Notes under the pieces: model-generated | Database searches by the model: none | What the model saw: the letters and a program-made list of their open reading frames with translations, nothing else | Told to the model about the DNA's origin: nothing | Shown here: one piece after another, positions 1 to 6,458 of the stretch | Layout of the letters: each line of letters begins with the position of its first letter | How positions within the stretch are numbered: position 1 is the first letter of the stretch | Position numbers and translations under genes: made by a program | Origin: an uncultured Gemmatimonadota bacterium | GTDB taxonomy: Bacteria; Gemmatimonadota; Gemmatimonadetes; Gemmatimonadales; GWC2-71-9 | Assembly (NCBI GenBank): GCA_913009915.1 | Contig: CAJVYZ010000131.1 | Span: 1-7,251 of the forward strand | DNA length: 7,251 nucleotides | Direction of reading: 5' to 3'

Positions 1-1674
1 ATGTTGGGGTACTTCCTGATCCACGGTCTAGCGGAGGTCGTGGGGCCGGTCGAAGGCGGTCGCATGAGCCGGCTGCAACCGGTGCTGCCGCACGGCATCG
101 ACGGCCTGTTCGGCGCCGTCGGGCTGGTGTTCGTGTCGTATGTGGGGCTGACCAAAGTGGCGAGCCTGGCGGAGGAGGTCGAGAACCCCGATCGCAACAT
201 CCCCTTGGGGATGACGCTCGCGCTGGTGACGGCAACGGGCGTTTACGTGATCGGGACCTACATCATGGTGGCGGTGTTGGGGGTTGAGCGGTTGAGCGCC
301 ACTATCACGCCGGTGGCCGATACGGCCAACGCGTTCACCAAGTGGATCCCATCGACGATCAGCATGTGGCTCATGGTGGGAGCAGCCGTGGTGGCCTTTG
401 CCGCCATGGCGAACGCCGGTATCATGGCCGCGTCCCGTTACCCCCTCGCCATGGCGCGGGACCACATCCTGCCGAAAGCGTTTGCCAACACGGGGCGGCA
501 GGGCACACCGGTGCTGTCGATCGTGCTGACCGTGGTGTTGCTGGTCTTCGTCTTGATTGTGCTGGATGTCGTGGCAGTGGCAAAGGCTGCCAGCGCTATC
601 CAGTTGCTGATTTTTGGACTGATCAATCTGGCAGTGATAGTCATGCGCGAGAGTGGCCTCGACTCGTACGACCCGGGGTTTCGATCGCCGCTGTACCCGT
701 GGCCTCAGTTGGTGGGCGTGTTCGTGCCCCTCGTGCTGATTGCGGAGATGGGGTGGCTCCCAGTGCTGTTCACTCTCGGTGTGACCGCCTTGTCGTTTGC
801 CTGGTACAGTTACTACGCCAAGGCCAAGATCGCCCGTGACGGTGCCATTTACCACGTGTTCGAGCGACTGGGCCGCCGCCGCTACGCCGGGCTGGACCGG
901 GAACTACGCGACATCATGAAAGAGAAGGGGCTCCGGGCCGAGGATCCGTTCGATCCCCTGGTGGCGCAGGCAACCATCATCGATCATGACGATCCGTTCG
1001 ATCTCGACGATCTGATCCACACCGCGTCCATCCATCTGGCAGCGCGGGTGCCGGCCACCACCGAAGAGTTGGAGCATAGTATCGCCATGGGGTTGGAAGG
1101 CGGTGGAGCACCGATCGCCCACGGTGCGGCGCTGCTGCACGCCCGTCTTCCGGTGCTCGACGAATCCGCCCTGGTGTTGGTCCGCTGCCGCCACGGCGTG
1201 GCCGTGGCGGAGCGCATGGGAGAAATCGCCCGGCAGACGAGAGAACAACCCGTGCGTGCCGTGTTCGTCCTGGTCAGTGGAGAGAACGACCCTGGACGGC
1301 ACCTGCGCATTCTCGCGCAGTTGGCAGGTCGTATCGAGGACGAAGCGTTCATCGACGACTGGCTCCGGAGCGCAGACGAGCAGGAGCTGAAGGAAACGCT
1401 GCTGCGCGATGATCGCTTCCTGTCCGTCCAGCTGGGTAGTGGCGACCCCGGGGAGCAGTGGATTGGTCGGTCTCTCCAGCAACTCGACCTTCCCGAAGGC
1501 GTGCTGGTGGCCTTGATCAGGCGTCACGGCCGGTCGATCGTTCCCCAGTGGCGTACCACCCTGCAGGAGGGTGACCGCATCACCATCATAGGCGAACCCG
1601 CCCAGCTGGCCCAAGTGGCTTCGACCCTCGGTGTGGAGCGGCATCCACTCACGATCCAGCCACCCACCAGCTAG
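1..1674 (+). CDS. APC-superfamily amino acid permease, C-terminal part, fused to PTS EIIA-like and RCK_C (TrkA-C) domains; 5' partial
   Basis: This is an inner-membrane secondary transporter with cytoplasmic regulatory domains, probably for an amino acid or related amine. Residues 33-55 form a membrane segment ending in the APC signature AEEVENPDRNIP (57-68). Further hydrophobic segments lie near 68-95, 118-145, 170-192, 196-215 and 232-272, so about seven helices are present. An APC permease has about twelve, and the signature normally follows TM6, so roughly 200 N-terminal residues lie upstream of the window and the ATG at base 1 is probably an internal Met. Residues about 333-470 resemble a fructose/Ntr-type EIIA domain: LLHARLP puts His380 at the usual phosphohistidine position, followed by ALVLVRCRHGV and a helix like HLKLLSQLA (here HLRILAQLA). 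Residues 473-545 match RCK_C, including VALIRRHGRSIVPQW and the LQEGDRITIIG turn. Domain calls are strong; substrate and ligand are unknown. Confidence 0.88.
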   Translation: MLGYFLIHGLAEVVGPVEGGRMSRLQPVLPHGIDGLFGAVGLVFVSYVGLTKVASLAEEVENPDRNIPLGMTLALVTATGVYVIGTYIMVAVLGVERLSATITPVADTANAFTKWIPSTISMWLMVGAAVVAFAAMANAGIMAASRYPLAMARDHILPKAFANTGRQGTPVLSIVLTVVLLVFVLIVLDVVAVAKAASAIQLLIFGLINLAVIVMRESGLDSYDPGFRSPLYPWPQLVGVFVPLVLIAEMGWLPVLFTLGVTALSFAWYSYYAKAKIARDGAIYHVFERLGRRRYAGLDRELRDIMKEKGLRAEDPFDPLVAQATIIDHDDPFDLDDLIHTASIHLAARVPATTEELEHSIAMGLEGGGAPIAHGAALLHARLPVLDESALVLVRCRHGVAVAERMGEIARQTREQPVRAVFVLVSGENDPGRHLRILAQLAGRIEDEAFIDDWLRSADEQELKETLLRDDRFLSVQLGSGDPGEQWIGRSLQQLDLPEGVLVALIRRHGRSIVPQWRTTLQEGDRITIIGEPAQLAQVASTLGVERHPLTIQPPTS

Positions 1675-1686
1675 ACGCGGGCCCCC

Positions 1687-1725
1687 CCTGACATCCTCCT
1701 GACATACCCGGCACCTCCTCCTGAC
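1687..1725. repeat. Short near-tandem CCTGAC-containing repeats
   Basis: Just after the permease stop, CCTGACAT occurs at 1687-1694 and 1698-1705, and CCTCCTGAC at 1695-1703 and 1717-1725. The rest of this 120-bp gap holds a 5-bp stem with a 3-nt loop, CGGCA-TAT-TGCCG, at 1744-1756. No T-tract follows it, so a terminator is not convincing. The cytochrome's ribosome binding site, GGAGA, is at 1786-1790. The repeat function is unknown; it could be slippage or a regulator site for the cytochrome. Confidence 0.4.
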
Positions 1726-1794
1726 CTCGGGACGCTAGGCACTCGGCATATTGCCGGTGACTTTAACAGACGTGCCTCAACGTACGGAGACCCA

Positions 1795-2553
1795 ATGTTT
1801 GCCACCACAAGAATGATTCCCGTCCTCACTGCCGCGGCTATGGTCGTGCTGGCCAGCGCGCTGCCACGCTCGGCCAGTGCGCAATGGCCTCCTGAGCGCC
1901 TCGAGAACCTGGAGGTGCTGCCAGAGGATATTTCCGTCAGGGAGCTCATAGGGGTCATGCGGGGGATCACCGTCGGGTTGGGTGTTCGCTGCACGTACTG
2001 CCATGTGGGGGAAGAAGGCCAGCCGCTCTCGACCTACGACTTTCCGGCCGACGACAAGGAGACGAAAGAAAAGGCCCGGGTCATGCTCAGGATGGTGGGG
2101 CACATCAACGGCGAGCACCTGGCGGACCTCCCGGGGGACCCGGCCGACCGACTGACCGTCCGATGCGCCACTTGCCACAGGGGTCAACCCCGGCCGCTCA
2201 CCTTGGCGGAGGCTTTGACCGAAGTGCTGGACGAGCAGGGTACCGACTCCGCCGTGGCCCGGTACCACGCCTTGCGGGACCGGTTCTACGGCAGGGCCAC
2301 GTACGATTTCGGGGAGTTCAGCCTGAACGGGTTGGGCTATCAACTGTTGGGAAGCGGCCGCACCGGGGAGGCAGTGGCGATCTTCCAACTCAACACCGAA
2401 GTATTCCCCGAGTCGGCCAACGTCTACGATTCTCTGGGTGACGGACTCAACGCTGCCGGCATGCCGCAGGCTGCTCTCAGGGCCTACTTGGCAGCGTTCG
2501 AGTTGAACCCCACCATGCGGGGACTGCAGGCGCGGATAGACTCTCTGAAGTGA
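1795..2553 (+). CDS. Exported di-haem c-type cytochrome (reaction-centre cytochrome-subunit-like) with C-terminal TPRs
   Basis: This is probably a periplasmic electron-transfer protein. An N-terminal signal peptide (hydrophobic 8-23) ends at ASA-Q, giving predicted cleavage after Ala29. Two covalent haem sites are visible: CTYCH (Cys66, Cys69, His70) and CATCH (Cys124, Cys127, His128). Each is preceded by a helix carrying a possible axial Met: Met55 in ELIGVMRGITVGLGV, and Met97 or Met100 in VMLRMVGHIN. That helix-Met-then-CxxCH arrangement is typical of the photosynthetic reaction-centre cytochrome c family (CytoC_RC). Reaction-centre subunits carry three or four haems and this has two, so a role in photosynthesis should not be assumed. 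Residues about 175-245 form two TPR-like repeats (NVYDSLGDGLNAAGMPQAALRAY near 209-231), possibly a partner-binding surface. The ATG has GGAGA four bases upstream. The gene appears to be a single unit, convergent with the PadR gene. Confidence 0.88.
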   Translation: MFATTRMIPVLTAAAMVVLASALPRSASAQWPPERLENLEVLPEDISVRELIGVMRGITVGLGVRCTYCHVGEEGQPLSTYDFPADDKETKEKARVMLRMVGHINGEHLADLPGDPADRLTVRCATCHRGQPRPLTLAEALTEVLDEQGTDSAVARYHALRDRFYGRATYDFGEFSLNGLGYQLLGSGRTGEAVAIFQLNTEVFPESANVYDSLGDGLNAAGMPQAALRAYLAAFELNPTMRGLQARIDSLK

Positions 2554-2556
2554 GCC

Positions 2557-2580
2557 GGGAGATAGTGCGCACTTGCTCCC
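2557..2580. terminator. Inverted repeat between convergent genes, possible bidirectional terminator
   Basis: GGGAG (2557-2561) pairs with CTCCC (2576-2580) around a central perfect palindrome AGTGCGCACT (2564-2573), with two mismatched pairs between. The whole is a 24-base near-palindrome filling the gap between two convergent stop codons and touching the last base of the PadR gene. Neither side has a T-tract, so classical intrinsic termination is doubtful. It may act as a hairpin that protects 3' ends or aids termination in both directions. Confidence 0.35.
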
Positions 2581-3176
2581 TACTTTAGCACCTCTTCGAT
2601 GTCGTGCTGCGCTTGCCGCAGGATGTCCACGATCTTATCGGTACGGCCGTCTCCCGGTCGCTCTCGCCAGGCCTGCTTGTAGGCCATGCCCGCCATGCGG
2701 GCGAAGGTGTCGTTCAGGTCGCCGAGTGTTCCGCCGGCAAGTCCCTCAACGGCCTCGCGCACCCGCTCGAGGATATCGTCGAGGACGTCTCGGTGTTCAG
2801 CGAGGAAGCCTTCTCCCTCGGGTGTGATGTGGTACACCTTCTTGCCCTCGGTCTCTACGATCCGGACATGGCCTTGGTCTTCGAGGAGTTGCAGTGTGGG
2901 GTACACCGTGCCGGCTGAAGCGGTGTACCAGCCGCCGGTTTGCTGTTCGAGCGCCTTGATGATTTCGTAGCCGTGGCGCGGCTTTTCCCGGATGAGTCTC
3001 AAGATGACGTATTTGACCTCTCCCGATTCGAAAAACTGCCGCCTGCGCCGGCCGCCGCGCGGGCCCTGACGGCGGCGTGGGCCGCCGCGACCGGCGAATG
3101 GGCCGCACCATTCATCCCACGCCAGGGGCCCGAATCCGGCGGCAAATCCCCGGAACCCCCACTCGTCATTGGACAT
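2580..3176 (-). CDS. PadR-family transcriptional regulator
   Basis: This is a cytoplasmic DNA-binding repressor of 198 residues. Residues about 1-30 are Trp/Phe/Gly-rich and 30-46 form an Arg/Gly-rich stretch (GRGGPRRRQGPRGGRRRR). The PadR winged helix follows at about 51-128. Its hallmarks are EVKYVILRLI, the HGYEI motif (69-72), the recognition-helix segment SAGTVYPTLQLLED (87-100) and the wing KKVYHITPEG. Residues 129-198 are helical and would form the dimerisation arm. The frame stays open upstream to 3425, but the start at 3176 is preferred: it has a strong GGAGGA site four bases upstream, and the longer version would translate the operator repeats. PadR proteins usually autoregulate and control a neighbouring gene. 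The divergent neighbour here is the secreted propeller gene. The inducer is unknown. Confidence 0.93.
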   Translation of the reverse strand: MSNDEWGFRGFAAGFGPLAWDEWCGPFAGRGGPRRRQGPRGGRRRRQFFESGEVKYVILRLIREKPRHGYEIIKALEQQTGGWYTASAGTVYPTLQLLEDQGHVRIVETEGKKVYHITPEGEGFLAEHRDVLDDILERVREAVEGLAGGTLGDLNDTFARMAGMAYKQAWRERPGDGRTDKIVDILRQAQHDIEEVLK

Positions 3177-3179
3177 AGC

Positions 3180-3185
3180 TCCTCC
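3180..3185 (-). promoter_or_regulatory. Shine-Dalgarno site fixing the PadR start
   Basis: On the minus strand GGAGGA lies four bases before the ATG at 3176. It is the reason for choosing the 198-residue product over a 281-residue product whose extension reads through the repeats at 3203-3239. Confidence 0.8.
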
Positions 3186-3202
3186 AGCGGACACTGTGAT
3201 AT

Positions 3203-3239
3203 TACGATATGACGTACGATACAACGTACGATATATCGT
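3203..3239. promoter_or_regulatory. Probable PadR operator: three TACGATA boxes at 12-bp period plus a 12-bp palindrome
   Basis: TACGATA occurs at 3203-3209, 3215-3221 and 3227-3233, exactly 12 bp apart. The last two share the longer unit ACGTACGATA (3212-3221 and 3224-3233). The final box merges into the perfect palindrome ACGATATATCGT (3228-3239). The array lies 26-63 bp upstream of the PadR start, where repressor binding would block its promoter; a minus-strand TAATAT at 3199-3204 is a possible -10. AT-rich palindromic operators containing ATAT cores are typical of PadR. Binding by this particular PadR is inferred from position. Confidence 0.65.
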
Positions 3240-3311
3240 GTAACAATTCAAGGACTCTGGCCGTGTGGGACATCCGCCGCCGGTCGTCCCCTTCCACGAT
3301 GCCGCCTGAGG

Positions 3312-3342
3312 CTCCATACTCCATGGAGGGCCCGACGGGCCC
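3312..3342. repeat. Clustered short palindromes in the divergent intergenic region
   Basis: CTCCAT is repeated at 3312-3317 and 3319-3324. The second copy opens the perfect palindrome CTCCATGGAG (3319-3328), directly followed by GGGCCC-GAC-GGGCCC (3328-3342), a 6-bp stem with a 3-nt loop. No T-tract follows on either strand. The position, about 115 bp before the propeller gene, fits a 5'-leader structure or regulator site. Apart from this and the operator, no further signal is supported between 3177 and 3456; no convincing plus-strand promoter was found. Confidence 0.35.
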
Positions 3343-3456
3343 CGCGACGGAAGCGGTACGGCGGCAGGACGGGACAGGTCGAGTTGTGAGCTTTCCTCTT
3401 TACCGCCATCAATTCTTTCTGGCACGGACTACCGCCGTTACCGCTTCCCCGCTCTC

Positions 3457-5334
3457 ATGAACACGATCCCCGAGGTTCATCTGTCCCAGTGGTTTCCTGC
3501 CGTGCGACGCGCGGCGGCGATACTGGTGTGCTCCGGCGCGTTGAGCGCCGGGCTCCATGGTTCTCTCCTGGGGCAGGGTCAGGACGATCTTCCGCGGACG
3601 TTGGATAGCGAGTTCTATCGCCGTCCCTACGCGCAACTGGTCAAGCGGGTACTCCAGCCTGCTCTCCGAACCCTGACGTTCGAGACGGAACCAAACGACG
3701 ATTTCATGATCGCCAACCCCATCGTCCTGGGGGATACGGTCGGTGGCGACATCAACCCGGCCGGCGACGTCGACTATTTCGCCATCGATCTCATCGCCGG
3801 CGAGCGGGTGGACTTCGACATCGACGCGTTCGGCATCGGGTCGTCGGCGGATCCGGTGCTGAAGCTATACGAACCGGACGGCGTGACCCTGATCGATATT
3901 AGCGACAATCTGGTGGGTCTCGATCCCCGGATCGTATACGAACCAATCATTTCTGGGCGCTTTTTCGTGCAGGTGTCGGACGCCGTCGGCGGTGGCGGCC
4001 CGACGAATTTCTTCTATGTCCTCAAGGCGACCATCGTCCCCACTGGTCCAGGCGATCCCACGACATTTTTTGCCCTGGCGCTCGGTGCTCCGATGGGTAC
4101 GGCCGCGCTCCTCGCCGATGAGTTCGTCGTGGTCGACGCCCTCAACGTCAGGTTGCTCCATGTCGATCGCGGGGGATCGATCGAACTCGCCAGTCTGGTA
4201 ACCACTGGTCTTGGCCCTCAGATCGACATCGCACGGGACGTTGTGATCGACGGGTTCGGCAACCTATTGGTGGTGGGGCGCCAGAGCCTTTCCCAATCCG
4301 TCGTATGGCGCGTCACTCCGGCGGGGGATACCACGTCGTACCTGGTAAGCAACAGCAGTTCATCGTTCTTCTCGGCCATCGTGGTCGACCGGAGCGGTGA
4401 CATCTGGGTGGCGGACCAAGTCGAAGACAGCAACGCGCCGATGGCGATTGTCCGCTTCGACCCCCTGGGCCGCTTCGTGGAGGCGTTCGACGTGTCGGCG
4501 GCCGGGACCGACATGTTCGACCTGGCGTTCTCTCCTGCCGGTGAATTGCACTTCACCAACCTGTTCGGCGACGTCTACAAGTTGGTCGGCGCCGCGCCGG
4601 TCATGGTAGTCCAAAGGTCGGGCTTCTCGGAAGGCCTGGCGTTCGATGTTGATGGATACCTCTACCTGGCCGATGGGTCGGTCGGGAAGATCCTCCTCTA
4701 CGATCCGGCCTACAACCTGGTGAATGATCCGTTCGCAGGAACCAACCTCGCCGGGCCGCTGAACCTGGTATTTGGGCGGGACGCCGGTGGTGGCACTACC
4801 GGTCAGCTCTACGCGCTGAACTTCGGATCGGGACTCCCGGCGCCGTTTGCCGGGGCCATGATGGCAGCGGCTGCCGGGTCGACCCGGGCACCGGGCTACC
4901 CGGTGTCCGATTTCCTGGTGGTGGCTACGGATTCCCTGCGGAGCGCTCCGGTGGGTTCTCCCTACTCCGACACGTTGGAGGTCGGCGGGATGACAGCGTC
5001 GTGGTCCATTCTCAGCGGCAACCTTCCACCGGGATTGTCACTGAACGGTGAGACCGGCGAGATCTTCGGCGAGGCCATCACCGATGGGATCTTTTCCTTC
5101 GTGGTCAAGGCTGATGACGGGCGCCTGGTCGGATTCGCCGAGTTGACCATCAACACCCTGACGTTCCAGATCACTGCGGAGGACGTAGCTAACGCCCTGT
5201 TTGGTCTGACGACGCTGCCGAGCGAAGAATCGCGGTTCCTCGACACGAATGGGAACGGCAACGGTCAGCTCGATATCGGGGATTTTCGGGCCCATCTCCA
5301 GGCCATCGGGCAACTGCCGGGCGGTCCTCAATGA
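3457..5334 (+). CDS. Secreted multidomain protein: PPC domain, NHL-like beta-propeller, Ig-like domain, dockerin/EF-hand-like C-terminus
   Basis: This is a 625-residue exported, probably cell-surface protein with no recognisable catalytic site. A signal peptide has Arg17-Arg18 followed by a hydrophobic stretch at 19-39. Residues 76 to about 190 match the bacterial pre-peptidase C-terminal (PPC) beta-sandwich: ETEPNDD, GDINPAGDVDYFAIDL, FFVQVSDA. Propeller strands of the NHL/SMP-30 type recur near 223, 261 (DVVIDGFGNLLVVG), 308 (AIVVDRSGDIWVAD), 355, 393 (GLAFDVDGYLYLAD) and 435, suggesting five or six blades. Residues 499-567 resemble a putative-Ig (He_PIG) domain, with LPPGLSLNGETGEIFG. The tail from 572 has a helix and then DTNGNGNGQLDIGDF (596-610), which fits a calcium-binding EF-hand/dockerin loop. 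The ATG is the earliest start in its frame after the stop at 3307 but has no Shine-Dalgarno, so GTG at 3502 remains possible. It overlaps the next gene by ATGA. Confidence 0.85.
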   Translation: MNTIPEVHLSQWFPAVRRAAAILVCSGALSAGLHGSLLGQGQDDLPRTLDSEFYRRPYAQLVKRVLQPALRTLTFETEPNDDFMIANPIVLGDTVGGDINPAGDVDYFAIDLIAGERVDFDIDAFGIGSSADPVLKLYEPDGVTLIDISDNLVGLDPRIVYEPIISGRFFVQVSDAVGGGGPTNFFYVLKATIVPTGPGDPTTFFALALGAPMGTAALLADEFVVVDALNVRLLHVDRGGSIELASLVTTGLGPQIDIARDVVIDGFGNLLVVGRQSLSQSVVWRVTPAGDTTSYLVSNSSSSFFSAIVVDRSGDIWVADQVEDSNAPMAIVRFDPLGRFVEAFDVSAAGTDMFDLAFSPAGELHFTNLFGDVYKLVGAAPVMVVQRSGFSEGLAFDVDGYLYLADGSVGKILLYDPAYNLVNDPFAGTNLAGPLNLVFGRDAGGGTTGQLYALNFGSGLPAPFAGAMMAAAAGSTRAPGYPVSDFLVVATDSLRSAPVGSPYSDTLEVGGMTASWSILSGNLPPGLSLNGETGEIFGEAITDGIFSFVVKADDGRLVGFAELTINTLTFQITAEDVANALFGLTTLPSEESRFLDTNGNGNGQLDIGDFRAHLQAIGQLPGGPQ

Positions 5335-5771
5335 AACAGGTGCTCCGATGGGCTACTGGCCTTGTGATCCTACTGGGTGTGGCGGTATACGGCTGTAAGC
5401 TCGGCGACGTCACCGCCGGGAATATCGGCTCGGGTGACACCGATCCCACCGTCGGCACCCTGACTGTGTCGTTGACCACGCCGCACACGGATGACGGAGC
5501 CATCCGATTCACCGTGACCGGCCCGTTCGTGACCACGCCGCGTGCTGCTTCGCCTGGGCACTTGGTGTTTACCAGACAACGGTCGCCCCAGGAACTCGAC
5601 GTGGTGGTCGTGGGCGACCTCCAGGCAGAGGCGATTTTGATATTGCCGGTTCGCGACACGCGGACCGCGCCCGACTACCGGGTGACCATCACCGAAGTTG
5701 CTACCAGGGCTAATGCGTTGCGTACGGACCTGACCGGCTATAGTACCCTGGTGCTGCGCTCGGCCCAATAG
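5331..5771 (+). CDS. Small putative lipoprotein, translationally coupled to the dockerin-like protein
   Basis: The product has 146 residues. Lys2 and Arg6 precede a hydrophobic segment (7-20) ending VYGC with Cys22, a plausible but imperfect lipobox because Tyr at -2 is unusual. A Gly/Asp/Thr-rich linker (26-42) follows, then one predicted all-beta domain (43-146). Its alternating strands include GTLTVSLTTP, GAIRFTVTGP, LDVVVVGDL, AILILPV and DYRVTITEVATRANAL. The start codon overlaps the previous stop as ATGA, so the two proteins are probably made together. I recognise no named family with certainty. The size, beta-sandwich look, membrane anchor and pairing with a dockerin-like tail make a cohesin-like receptor the best guess, but this is inference. 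The gene ends 7 bp before the convergent OmpA-like gene. Confidence 0.78.
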   Translation: MKQVLRWATGLVILLGVAVYGCKLGDVTAGNIGSGDTDPTVGTLTVSLTTPHTDDGAIRFTVTGPFVTTPRAASPGHLVFTRQRSPQELDVVVVGDLQAEAILILPVRDTRTAPDYRVTITEVATRANALRTDLTGYSTLVLRSAQ

Positions 5772-5778
5772 CCGGTGC

Positions 5779-6453
5779 TCACCCCCCGGCCTCGGCGCGG
5801 GCTTCGTTCTGGAGCGCTTCGCTGGCGTAGATGGCTATCTCGACTCGCCGGTTCTGGGCTCGGCCCTCTTCGGACGCATTGCTGGCTACCGGCTCGCCTT
5901 CGCCCAGTCCCTTGTTCGACAGCCGGGCGCTGGATATTCCCTGTAACGTCAGGTAGTCCGCGGCCGACAGGGCTCTGCGCTCGGAAAGCCTCTGGTTGTA
6001 AGAGGCGCCACCGACGTCATCGGTGTGCCCGACGATGAAAATGTCGGTGCCCTCGTACTCGTCTAGGCTAAGCGCCAGGTTGCGCAAGTTGGTGCGGGCT
6101 TCCGGCTTGAGCTCCGCCGAATCGAAGCCGAACAACAAACCCGAGTCGAAGGTAACCTTGATGCCCTCGCCGACGCGTTCCACCGTTGCTCCGGGAATAT
6201 TCTGTTTCAGTTCCTGCGCCTGCTTGTCCATCTCGTTACCGATGATGGCTCCAGCGGCGCCGCCCACGACCGCGCCGATGATGGCGCCGGCTGCGGTGTT
6301 CCCCGCCGCGGCACCGATGGCGCCGCCCGCCGCGGCACCGCCCGCCGCGCCCACGGCAGCCCCAGTCTGAGCCTTGGTGGCACAGCCGGCAAGAACCGAG
6401 GTGATCCCGATCAGCCCGACGGCGAGAATCGATGAAGCGACCTTGCGACGCAT
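5779..6453 (-). CDS. OmpA-family lipoprotein with glycine-zipper domain
   Basis: This 224-residue lipoprotein probably tethers the envelope to peptidoglycan. The signal sequence ends in the lipobox VLAGC (Cys24). Residues about 30-72 form a glycine zipper (repeated GxxxG/AxxxG such as GAAVGAAGGAAAGGAIG), expected to pack helices in a membrane. Residues about 97-208 are an OmpA_C domain: FGFDSAELKPEA, VGHTDDVGGASYNQRLSERRA and the closing NRRVEIAI. Asp145 and Arg160 occupy the positions of the two E. coli OmpA residues that bind diaminopimelate (Asp271 and Arg286), with identical 15-residue spacing. This supports real peptidoglycan binding, as in YiaD/Pal-type proteins. The frame is open to 6552, but the start at 6453 gives a correct lipoprotein signal and a strong ribosome site. 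It is divergent from the hydrolase gene. Confidence 0.94.
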   Translation of the reverse strand: MRRKVASSILAVGLIGITSVLAGCATKAQTGAAVGAAGGAAAGGAIGAAAGNTAAGAIIGAVVGGAAGAIIGNEMDKQAQELKQNIPGATVERVGEGIKVTFDSGLLFGFDSAELKPEARTNLRNLALSLDEYEGTDIFIVGHTDDVGGASYNQRLSERRALSAADYLTLQGISSARLSNKGLGEGEPVASNASEEGRAQNRRVEIAIYASEALQNEARAEAGG

Positions 6454-6458
6454 ACCCG

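Noticed and set aside
1..3. ATG at base 1 as the true start of the permease gene
   Set aside because: The product would begin just before the TM6 signature region and lack about five helices. Base 1 is the window edge, so the Met is most likely internal.
28..855. Long minus-strand open frame opposite the permease
   Set aside because: It is rich in His, Gln and Arg with no domain, the usual antisense shadow of a GC-rich gene; the plus-strand frame has clear APC motifs.
1744..1756. Hairpin CGGCA-TAT-TGCCG as a terminator for the permease
   Set aside because: The stem is only 5 bp and no T-tract follows.
3203..3239. CRISPR array
   Set aside because: The 7-base units at 12-bp period are far too short to be CRISPR repeats with spacers, and no cas gene is present.
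3177..3425. N-terminal extension of the PadR protein to 3425
   Set aside because: It would translate the TACGATA array into a YRT-type repeat and ignore the strong GGAGGA site before the ATG at 3176.
5771..5790. GCCGG/CCGGC hairpin between the convergent lipoprotein and OmpA-like genes
   Set aside because: A 5-bp stem with a 10-nt loop and no T-tract is expected by chance in GC-rich DNA.
6023..6370. Plus-strand Pro/Ala-rich open frame
   Set aside because: It is the complement of the glycine-zipper coding region; the repetition comes from the real gene on the other strand.
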